From Kitasatospora albolonga (GTDB lineage: Bacteria; Actinomycetota; Actinomycetes; Streptomycetales; Streptomycetaceae), in the NCBI GenBank assembly GCA_002082585.1, contig CP020563.1, positions 6,628,001 through 6,692,000 of the forward strand: DNA of 64,000 bases, in the 5' to 3' direction. Positions 18,299 through 24,839 of the stretch are shown here, in pieces. The notes beneath the pieces are model-generated. The model saw nothing but the letters and a program-made list of their open reading frames with translations, was not told where the DNA came from and did no database searches. Numbering within the stretch: position 1 is the stretch's first letter; each line of letters opens with the position of its first letter. The translations under genes and the position numbers were made by a program.

Positions 18299-19297
18299 AT
18301 GACGGAGACGCTCGACGAGAAGGACGTGTTCGCACTCGGCCCGGTGGCCGCCGTCGCGGCGGTCCGCCGGGCCCTGGCCGACGGGCTCGACCCGGACGCC
18401 GGAGTACCGCGCTCGGTCGTCCCGCTGACGCGGGGGCAGGCGCTGCTCATGCCCTGCGAGTACAGCGGCTGGTTCGGCGTGAAGGTCGCCACCGTGGCGC
18501 CCGGCAACGCCGCGCGTGGCTTGCGCCGGATCAACGCCACGTACCTCCTGCACGACAGCGCGACCCTGAGGCCGGTGGCGCTCCTGGACGGGGTGGCGCT
18601 GACGACCCTCCGTACCCCCGCCGTCTCGGTCGCGGCCTGCCTGGAACGGCTGCGCGCACTCGCGGACGGCGGTACGGGGCTGCGCCTGGTGGTCTTCGGC
18701 GCGGGCCCCCAGGCCGAGGCGCACGTCACCGCCGTCCGGGCCCATGCCCCGGTGGCCGACGTCACGGTCGTCACCCGGCGCGGGGGACCGGCCCCCGGCT
18801 GGGCGGACCGGCACATGACGGCGGACGGTACGCGTACGAGCAGGGGAGCGGGGACAGCGGGTGGTACGGGAACGGGGGCGGAAACAGCGGGCGGCTCGGG
18901 TACCGACACGGCGGCCCTGGTGCGTCGCGCGGACGTGGTCGTCACCGCGACCTCAGCCCGCGAACCGGTGGTCGACGGACGCCTGGTGCGCGACGGCGCG
19001 GTGGTGCTGGCGGTCGGCTCGCACGAACCGGCCGCGCGGGAGCTGGACAGCGCGCTGATGGGGCGGGCGACGGTGCTCGTGGAGAGCAGGGAGACCGCCC
19101 TCCGCGAGGCGGGCGATGTCGTCCTGGCGATCCGCGAGGGCGCGCTCGCCCCGGACTCCCTGGTCACACTGGCGGAGTCGGCGGGCGAAGGGGCCGCCGC
19201 CCTCCCGGCGGACCGCCCGCTGGTCGTGAAGACGTGCGGGATGGGCTGGCAGGACCTGGTGGTGGCGGTCGCGGCCTACCGACGGGGGCGGGGCTGA
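18299..19297 (+). CDS. Ornithine cyclodeaminase/mu-crystallin family, possible pyrroline-2-carboxylate reductase
   Basis: A 332-aa NAD(P)-binding protein of the ornithine cyclodeaminase family, with RTPAVSVAACLERL and the Rossmann segment LVVFGAGPQAEAHVTAV. In hydroxyproline clusters this family commonly acts as delta1-pyrroline-2-carboxylate reductase (imine to L-proline); true ornithine cyclodeaminase activity is the alternative. A Gly/Thr-rich insert (residues about 180-200, GAGTAGGTGTGAETAGG) lies after the Rossmann domain and looks like a low-complexity expansion. Last gene of the operon; ATG at 18299 with GGAGGAGAGGGAGCGGCG upstream. Confidence 0.83.
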   Translation: MTETLDEKDVFALGPVAAVAAVRRALADGLDPDAGVPRSVVPLTRGQALLMPCEYSGWFGVKVATVAPGNAARGLRRINATYLLHDSATLRPVALLDGVALTTLRTPAVSVAACLERLRALADGGTGLRLVVFGAGPQAEAHVTAVRAHAPVADVTVVTRRGGPAPGWADRHMTADGTRTSRGAGTAGGTGTGAETAGGSGTDTAALVRRADVVVTATSAREPVVDGRLVRDGAVVLAVGSHEPAARELDSALMGRATVLVESRETALREAGDVVLAIREGALAPDSLVTLAESAGEGAAALPADRPLVVKTCGMGWQDLVVAVAAYRRGRG

Positions 19298-19349
19298 GCG
19301 CCTGCGGAGCCTACGTCTGCGGCACAGGCACTGCCATGGGTGTCACCGG

Positions 19350-19490
19350 CCCTGCGTCTTCGCCACCGAGATGGCCACCGCCACGGCCATCGCCACCGCG
19401 ACGGCCACCGCCTTGGTCACCGCCACGGCCATCGCGACCGCCGACCGCGACCGTCGCCGCCACCAGCATCACCATCACCATCGGCATCGC
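19350..19490. repeat. Low-complexity GCCACCGCCACGGCCATC-type tract
   Basis: Between the convergent operon end and the GntR stop lies a tract built from 6-, 12- and 18-bp variants of GCCACC/GCCACG/GCCATC, ending in CATCACCATCACCATC. I see no clear terminator hairpin. It has the look of slippage-generated sequence. Confidence 0.6.
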
Positions 19491-19491
19491 G

Positions 19492-20202
19492 TCAGCGGGC
19501 GCCGAGCCGCCGGGCCGGAGGGACGCGCTCGGCCTCCCGCTTCCGCGCCGCCCACAGGGTCCGCACATGCGCGAGATGGCGGCGCATGTGCTCCTCGGCC
19601 CCCTCCGCATCCCCGGTGATCATGATGTCCAGGAGCGCGATGTGCTCCTGCGCCGAACCCACCAGCGACCCTTCCTGGGAGAGGTCGGTGAGCCCGTAGA
19701 GCCGGGAGCGCTTGCGCAGGTCGGCCACTGTCTCGACGAGCCGGGCGTTCCCCGCGAGGGCGAGCAGGTCGAGATGGAAGCGGCGGTCCGACTCCAGGTA
19801 GGCGATCAGATCACCGCGCTGCGCGGCGGCCACGATCTCCTCGGCCACCGGCCGCAGCGCTTCCAGTTGCTCCCGGGAGGCGGACCGGGTCACGCGGCCG
19901 ATGGTGGGGATCTCGATGAGCGCGCGGATCTCGGTGTACTCGTCCAGGTCGCGTTCGGAGAGCTCGGTGACGCGGAACCCCTTGTTGCGCACCGCCTCGA
20001 CCATGCCCTCCCGGACCAGGTCCAGCATGGCTTCACGCACGGGCGTGGCGGAGACGCCGTACTCGGCGGCGAGGGTGGGCGCCGAGTAGATCACGCCGGG
20101 CTGGAGCTCTCCCGCTATCAGCGCGGCGCGCAGGGCGCCCGCCACCTGGTCGCGCAGATGCTCCTGAACCGAGATGAGTTTGCGGGACTTCAGCTCACTC
20201 AT
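19492..20202 (-). CDS. FadR-subfamily GntR regulator, probable hydroxyproline-regulon repressor
   Basis: A 236-aa protein with an N-terminal GntR winged helix (residues about 10-75: IAGELQPGVIY, LAAEYGVSATPVREAM, GFRVTELSERDL) and a C-terminal FCD ligand-binding domain (ESDRRFHLDLLALAGN with the metal-binding Asp/His pattern). FCD regulators usually respond to small organic acids; here the ligand may be a hydroxyproline metabolite. It is convergent with the catabolic operon and divergent from the collagenase gene. The shared motif in its own promoter and upstream of both neighbours suggests autoregulation and control of both. ATG at 20202 follows GGGAGGGGAACGC. Confidence 0.88.
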   Translation of the reverse strand: MSELKSRKLISVQEHLRDQVAGALRAALIAGELQPGVIYSAPTLAAEYGVSATPVREAMLDLVREGMVEAVRNKGFRVTELSERDLDEYTEIRALIEIPTIGRVTRSASREQLEALRPVAEEIVAAAQRGDLIAYLESDRRFHLDLLALAGNARLVETVADLRKRSRLYGLTDLSQEGSLVGSAQEHIALLDIMITGDAEGAEEHMRRHLAHVRTLWAARKREAERVPPARRLGAR

Positions 20203-20232
20203 GCGTTCCCCTCCCAGCGATTTGTCACCGCA

Positions 20233-20246
20233 CTATACAATGTCAC
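20233..20246 (-). promoter_or_regulatory. GntR-type operator, site B (autoregulation)
   Basis: Read on the minus strand this is GTGACATTGTATAG, beginning 44 bp and ending 31 bp before the regulator start codon; TATAGT within it could serve as the -10. It shares GTGACATTG with sites A and C. A small dyad GCTGAG-CGG-CTCAGC (20252-20266) lies just upstream. Confidence 0.6.
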
Positions 20247-20440
20247 GTTGCGCTGAGCGGCTCAGCTGTCACGCCTGGGGTAGGGGGCGTTCCGTCATCA
20301 GCTCCGGGAGAGCTCTCCTGCGAGGTGGGCGCCGGCCGAGATGAAGCAGGCCGCAGTCATGGGCGAACTGAGGCCACTCAAGCGGCCGTTCACCGGGAAG
20401 CCGCATCGGATTCGGTCCCACGTCTTCCCTGCGCCATGTG

Positions 20441-20467
20441 CCCTGTGACATTGTACATAGCACAGGG
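20441..20467 (+). promoter_or_regulatory. GntR-type operator, site C, upstream of the collagenase gene
   Basis: Perfect 7-bp arms CCCTGTG (20441-20447) and CACAGGG (20461-20467) enclose ACATTGTACATAG, giving GTGACATTGTACATAG at 20445-20460. It lies about 130 bp before the collagenase start. The remaining parts of the 396-bp gap 20203-20598 hold site B and no other recognisable element. Confidence 0.62.
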
Positions 20468-20598
20468 CGTGGGCATGCCAATTCTGGCCCCGGCCTCGTT
20501 CCGCGCGGCCGCTGTCGGCACAACACCACCTGATCCACGGCCTGTTCATCCCATCGGTCACGCCTGCGCGTGCCCCGATCCCTCATGGGAGGAAACAC

Positions 20599-22920
20599 GT
20601 GAGAACCACACTCGTCCGCCGAGGTGTGGGTGCCGTTCTGCCCCTGGCTCTGGCCGGGGTGATGGGCGTCGCGCTGCTCGCGCAGCCGGCCCAGGCGCAG
20701 CCGGACTCCCCACCGGCCGCCACGGCATCGAACGCGTCCCAGCCGTCCCGCCCCGCGGCGAAGGCCGAACCCGCGCCGCAGGCAGGGCAGTTCTCCGCCC
20801 CGGAGAGCGACGGCCATGCCCTCAAGGACCGGCTCGACGCACCCCGAATCCCCCCGCTGAGCGCCGACAAGTCCCCGCTCACGACGGCCTACGACCACGA
20901 CGACGCCCCGCAGGAGCCGGAGGCGGGGGCGAAGGGGTCGGCGAAGGCCGCCGCATGCGACCCGGCCGACTTCACCAGCCGTACCGGAAGCGAACTGGTG
21001 CGGCAGATCAAGGCGTCCACCACCGCGTGCGTCAACACCTTGTTCAGCCTGACCGGTGAGAACGCCCGACTGGCCTTCCGCGAGAGCCAGATGACGACCG
21101 TCGCCCACGCCCTGCGCGACAACTCCGCCTACTACCCCGGGGACGCGAGCACCGGCACCCCGCAGCTCGTGCTCTTCCTGCGGGCCGGGTACTACGTGCA
21201 CTGGTACCACCCGGACGCCGTCGGGCCGTACGGCAGCGGTCTGCGGACCGCCATCCGCGCGGGCCTGGACACCTTCTTCGCGAGCCCCCGTTCACGCGAC
21301 GTCAACGACGACAACGGCGAGACGCTGGGCGAGGCGGTCATCCTGATCGACAGCGCCGAGGAGAACGCCCGCTACCTGTACGTGGTCAAGCGGCTGCTGG
21401 CGGAGTACGACTCCAGCTGGAACGCGTACCCCCGGATGCTCGGCGCCGCCAACAACGTGTACACGGTGACCTTCCGGGGCCACTACTCACCCGAGTTCGT
21501 CAGGGCGGTCGAGGCGGACCCGAGTACCGTCGACGCCCTGCACCGCTTCGCCGCCGACCATCTCTCCCTGCTGGGCGGCGACCAGGCGTACCTGACGTCC
21601 AACGCCGGTCGGGAGCTGGCCCGTTTCCTCCAGCACGCGAGCCTGCGCGCCAAGGTCCGCCCGCTGGCCGCCGCACTGCTGGAGCGGAGCGCCATCACCG
21701 GCCCCACGGCCCAACTGTGGGTGGGCGTCGCGGAGATGGCCGACTACTACGACCGGGCGAACTGTTCCGCGTACGGCATCTGCGACCTTCAGGAACGCCT
21801 CAAGCGCGAGGTCCTGCCGGTACGTCATACCTGCAGCCCCAGCATCCGCATCCTGGCCCAGCAGATGACCTCCGCCGAGCTGAACGCCAGTTGCGCCAGC
21901 CTGCTGGGGCAGGACGCCCACTTCCACCGGATCGCGCGGGACAACGGCCCGGTCGCGGACGACAACAACACCACCCTGGAGGTGGTGGCGTACGACTCCA
22001 GCGCCGACTACCAGACGTACGCGGGCGCGATGTACGGCATCGACACCAACAACGGCGGCATGTACCTGGAGGGCAACCCCGCCGCCGTCGGCAACCAGCC
22101 CCGCTTCATCGCCTACGAGGCGGAGTGGCTGCGCCCGGATTTCCAGATCTGGAACCTCAACCACGAGTACACCCACTACCTCGACGGCCGCTTCAACATG
22201 TACGGCGACTTCGCCGCCAACATGACCACCCCCACCGTCTGGTGGGTCGAGGGCTTCGCGGAGTACATCTCCTACTCCTACCGCGGCCTGCCCTACACCG
22301 CGGCGATGACCGAGGCGGGCCGGGGCACCTACGCCCTGAGCACCCTGTTCAGCACCGACTACAGCCACGACTCCACCCGCGTCTACCGCTGGGGCTACCT
22401 CGCCGCGCGGTACATGCTGGAGAAGCGCCCCGCCGACATGGACCGGGTGCTCGGCCACTACCGCGCAGGCGAGTGGAACGCCGCCCGGACCCACCTCACC
22501 ACCACCATCGGCACCCGCTACGACAGCGACTGGCGCACCTGGCTCGCGGGGTGCGCGGCCGGTGACTGCGGGGAGGGCGGTCCCGCGGTCACCGAGTGCA
22601 CCGGCGAGGACCCGCGGACCCTGGGCAGGAACTGCCGCCGCGGCAACCTGGCGGCCACCACCGGCAATTACGCCTACCTCTACCTGTACGTCCCGGCCGG
22701 TACCGCCCAGCTGAAGATCACCACCGCCGGGGGTACGGGCGACGCCGACCTCTACTACAGCGCCTCCGGCTGGGCCACCACCACAACCCACACCAGCCGC
22801 GCCACCGGCCCCGGCAACACCCACACCCTGACCGTCACCGCCCCACCCGCGGGCGCCCACTACATCAGCCTCCACGCCGCGACCGCCTTCACCGGGGCCA
22901 CGGTCACGACGTCCTACTGA
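20599..22920 (+). CDS. Secreted M9-family collagenase with C-terminal PPC domain
   Basis: A 773-aa secreted zinc metalloprotease. The signal peptide (residues 1 to about 34) ends at AQA. A Pro/Ala-rich linker precedes the M9 N-terminal module; the catalytic motif HEYTH is at residues 522-526, followed by the WWVEGFAEYISYS glutamate segment. The C-terminus (about 670-773: NYAYLYLYVPAGTAQL, GDADLYYSASG) is a bacterial pre-peptidase C-terminal domain that aids collagen binding. GTG at 20599 follows GGGAGGAAACAC. It would degrade collagen outside the cell and release hydroxyproline-containing peptides for the adjoining catabolic operon. Closest in layout to Vibrio-type M9A collagenases. Confidence 0.92.
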   Translation: MRTTLVRRGVGAVLPLALAGVMGVALLAQPAQAQPDSPPAATASNASQPSRPAAKAEPAPQAGQFSAPESDGHALKDRLDAPRIPPLSADKSPLTTAYDHDDAPQEPEAGAKGSAKAAACDPADFTSRTGSELVRQIKASTTACVNTLFSLTGENARLAFRESQMTTVAHALRDNSAYYPGDASTGTPQLVLFLRAGYYVHWYHPDAVGPYGSGLRTAIRAGLDTFFASPRSRDVNDDNGETLGEAVILIDSAEENARYLYVVKRLLAEYDSSWNAYPRMLGAANNVYTVTFRGHYSPEFVRAVEADPSTVDALHRFAADHLSLLGGDQAYLTSNAGRELARFLQHASLRAKVRPLAAALLERSAITGPTAQLWVGVAEMADYYDRANCSAYGICDLQERLKREVLPVRHTCSPSIRILAQQMTSAELNASCASLLGQDAHFHRIARDNGPVADDNNTTLEVVAYDSSADYQTYAGAMYGIDTNNGGMYLEGNPAAVGNQPRFIAYEAEWLRPDFQIWNLNHEYTHYLDGRFNMYGDFAANMTTPTVWWVEGFAEYISYSYRGLPYTAAMTEAGRGTYALSTLFSTDYSHDSTRVYRWGYLAARYMLEKRPADMDRVLGHYRAGEWNAARTHLTTTIGTRYDSDWRTWLAGCAAGDCGEGGPAVTECTGEDPRTLGRNCRRGNLAATTGNYAYLYLYVPAGTAQLKITTAGGTGDADLYYSASGWATTTTHTSRATGPGNTHTLTVTAPPAGAHYISLHAATAFTGATVTTSY

Positions 22921-22997
22921 CCGGCCGCCCCGCCAGCACGACGCACTGATCCGCGACCCCGGCAACCCCAACGATCCCGGCAACCCCGACGACGCGA

Positions 22998-23030
22998 CCC
23001 GGGACCGGCGCACCCTGCGCCGGTCCCGGG
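22998..23030. terminator. Strong bidirectional hairpin terminator
   Basis: Perfect 14-bp stem CCCGGGACCGGCGC (22998-23011) and GCGCCGGTCCCGGG (23017-23030) with a 5-nt loop, between the collagenase stop and the convergent HTH gene. Just before it, CCCGGCAACCCC is repeated. Confidence 0.8.
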
Positions 23031-23110
23031 CCTGTCGGCAGGTCGGCCGGTCATGCGGTCCTGCCGGAGAGCGGCGGCTCCCCGGCAGGCGAGGGCGTAT
23101 CCGGACGCGG

Positions 23111-23395
23111 TCAGAAGAGCGTGTGCGGCCCGTCCGGGCCCTCATCGTCCTCATCGGGGTCGACGTCGTACAGGGGCCGTTCCTCGATCCCCAGCACGCG
23201 CATCAACTCGGCGGTCGGAACGCGGTACCTGCCGCCGAGGCGGAGGACGGGGCAGGGGAACTGGCCCCTGCGGATCAGCCGGTACGCGGTCGTCGGGTGC
23301 ACCCCGAGCGCGCGGGCCGCCGTCCGCAGATCCACCGCCACGGGCAGTTCGAACATCTCGGTGAAACCGAGCCCCCTGTCCATCGGCCCCTTCAC
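23111..23395 (-). CDS. Small excisionase-like helix-turn-helix protein
   Basis: A 94-aa protein with a MerR/excisionase-type helix-turn-helix (residues about 20-68: TAARALGVHPTTAYRLIRRG, LRLGGRYRVPTAELMRVLGI) and a strongly acidic C-terminal tail (DVDPDEDDEGPDG). The fold is shared by BldC-type regulators and plasmid excisionases. GTG at 23395 overlaps the upstream stop as GTGA; an in-frame ATG at 23383 is an alternative start. It is translationally coupled to the 254-aa protein gene, a pairing that suggests joint action, and lies at the edge of the defence-like block. Confidence 0.8.
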   Translation of the reverse strand: MKGPMDRGLGFTEMFELPVAVDLRTAARALGVHPTTAYRLIRRGQFPCPVLRLGGRYRVPTAELMRVLGIEERPLYDVDPDEDDEGPDGPHTLF

Positions 23396-24156
23396 GGCCG
23401 CCTCCCGATACGCCGCATCGGCAGGGTGCCGACGCGGCGCCTGGTCCGTCGCTTCCGGGGCACGTGACGCGTCGTACGGTCCGTCCCTCCGTACTCGGCG
23501 TAGCCGAAGACCTCTTCGCGCAGATGCTCCGGGCGCACCCGGAAGCGCAGCGAGGCACGCAGTCCGTCCGGCCCGTCCGGGCGGTCGACCCGCACGTCCA
23601 GGCCCTCTCCCGTCGCGGGTTCGTCCGCCGTTCCGTCCACCGGGATGACGGCACGGTCCTGCGTGATGCGCTCGACCCGGGTGGAGGGGATCTCCCGCAG
23701 ACCGGCACGGGCGAACCGCCATGCCCTGGTGCGCGCCGTGTGGATCAGCGAGGAACTGTGGAGAGGGCTCGCCGCGTCCAGGTCCGCCAGCCCTTCGAGG
23801 AGGGCCAGGACCATCTCGGCCTCCACGTCCGACCGGTCGGCGCGCAGCCGGGTGCAGACGCGGTGCACCGTGCCGGTGAGCCTGGGCAGAGCCAGCCAGA
23901 CCAGCAGGAGTTTGCCGGTGCCGTGCGGGGTGCGGTCGGCCAGCGCGGCGGAGAGCACCCCTTCCCAGATCGAGGGGGAGAGCCCGGGGTCGGCGGCCGG
24001 CCCGTACAGGGCCTCGTGCGCCTCGGCGGCGGTCAGCCGGACGGGCTCCGTCCCGTTCCCGTCGGCGGGAACGGTGAGGTAGACCCCTTCCCTGACCTGC
24101 GGCTCGTCGAAGTGCCGCCTCACCGAGGCGAACATGCTGCTGGAGGGTGCGTTCAT
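23392..24156 (-). CDS. Uncharacterised 254-aa protein coupled to the HTH gene
   Basis: I do not recognise a named family with certainty. The N-terminus (MNAPSSSMFASVRRHFDEP) leads into a Leu/Ala-rich helical region (residues about 70-165: LLLVWLALPRLTGTVHRV, DVEAEMVLALLEGLADL, ARTRAWRFAR) with the general look of a sigma-factor region-2-like helical bundle, then a polar region and a C-terminus extremely rich in Arg (RKRRTRRRVG, MRRIGRRP), suggesting nucleic-acid contact. ATG at 24156 follows GAAGAGGAAATTTCGTG. It forms a two-gene unit with the HTH gene. The sigma-like resemblance is weak. Confidence 0.75.
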   Translation of the reverse strand: MNAPSSSMFASVRRHFDEPQVREGVYLTVPADGNGTEPVRLTAAEAHEALYGPAADPGLSPSIWEGVLSAALADRTPHGTGKLLLVWLALPRLTGTVHRVCTRLRADRSDVEAEMVLALLEGLADLDAASPLHSSSLIHTARTRAWRFARAGLREIPSTRVERITQDRAVIPVDGTADEPATGEGLDVRVDRPDGPDGLRASLRFRVRPEHLREEVFGYAEYGGTDRTTRHVPRKRRTRRRVGTLPMRRIGRRP

Positions 24157-24403
24157 CACGAAATTTCCTCTTCTTGGCGTTGAGGATGTCCGGGGTGCTT
24201 GCTGAACGGAGGTGAGCGGGCTGCTGCCGACTTCTCCTTTGATTCGGACAAAACGGGAAGCAGTCACAGCAGCCCCATCGGTCCCACTTTTATGCGTCTG
24301 TATGCGGTGTCGACCCCGTTGGCCGGGAAGTGTCACCACCGGTTATGAGCAGGTGGAAGGCGTCGAACGGCCGCCCACCGGGCGGCACGGCGCGGGGTGG
24401 TGG

Positions 24404-24437
24404 CCTGAGGGAGCCCGCCCGGGCGGGCTCCCTCAGG
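24404..24437 (-). terminator. Perfect 34-bp palindrome, terminator of the small peptide gene
   Basis: Each 17-bp half (24404-24420 and 24421-24437) is the exact reverse complement of the other: CCTGAGGGAGCCCGCCC then GGGCGGGCTCCCTCAGG, with no spacer. It begins 10 bp after the stop of the 52-aa minus-strand ORF, the position of a terminator. A no-loop palindrome could instead bind a dimeric protein or extrude as a cruciform. Confidence 0.65.
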
Positions 24438-24447
24438 ACCGCGGGGT

Positions 24448-24606
24448 TCAGGCGGTTTCGGAGGGCGGGGAGTCAGGCGCCTCGCTGCGCGGGTTCGCCG
24501 GGGTCGTTCCCTCGGCCGGGCCGACCGTCCTGCGGCGGCGGGACGGCGGGAAGTCGGGGGACTGCCGCAGGCGGCTCGCCCGGCGGTTTCGCTGACGGTT
24601 GTTCAT
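24448..24606 (-). CDS. Small Arg-rich peptide (52 aa), function unknown
   Basis: ATG at 24606 begins a 52-aa reading frame starting MNNRQRNRRASRLRQ, with a central RRRR block and a Pro/Ala/Ser-rich acidic end (APDSPPSETA). The support is positional: AAGGACACTCAAGGCCG precedes the ATG, and the perfect 34-bp palindrome starts 10 bp after the stop. It is divergent from the SARP/NB-ARC regulator gene, with a 233-bp shared upstream region. It could be a nucleic-acid-binding peptide, a signal for the neighbouring STAND regulator, or a spurious ORF. No secretion signal is seen. Confidence 0.45.
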   Translation of the reverse strand: MNNRQRNRRASRLRQSPDFPPSRRRRTVGPAEGTTPANPRSEAPDSPPSETA

Positions 24607-24700
24607 CGGCCTTGAGTGTCCTTCCTGGTGCGGTCGCCGTTTCGCTCCTCTGCGAGCGGCTGATGCCATCGTGCCCGCGCGTCGAGGGGCGCCGGGGAGC

Positions 24701-24721
24701 GGAAACTGAGGGAAATCTGAG
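24701..24721 (+). promoter_or_regulatory. Tandem direct repeat GGAAACTGAG/GGAAATCTGAG, candidate SARP site
   Basis: Copies at 24701-24710 and 24711-24721 are about one helical turn apart, the arrangement SARP regulators recognise as repeats near the -35 region. It lies 119 bp before the SARP/NB-ARC start, in the divergent gap. No convincing -10 is visible. The rest of 24157-24839 contains the peptide gene, its palindrome and a relatively AT-rich stretch near 24230-24310 that may hold the minus-strand promoter. Confidence 0.4.
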
Positions 24722-24839
24722 TCCTGGGGGGCGTGAAGGAGCGTGTGCGTGTGAAGGGGGGTGCCGTTGCGCACAGATCAAGGCGATGCCGCCGAGGGGA
24801 CCGGCTCACCGCCGGACGGTGCGGAGCAAGGGGAGGGTG

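Noticed and set aside
22958..22990. Collagen-like coding repeat after the collagenase gene
   Set aside because: The CCCGGCAACCCC repeats lie after the stop codon and are cut short by the terminator hairpin; no start or ribosome binding site supports a gene.
24330..24839. Upstream extension of the SARP/NB-ARC protein
   Set aside because: The frame is open but passes through the palindrome and lacks family similarity; ATG at 24840 has a good ribosome binding site and starts the winged-helix domain.
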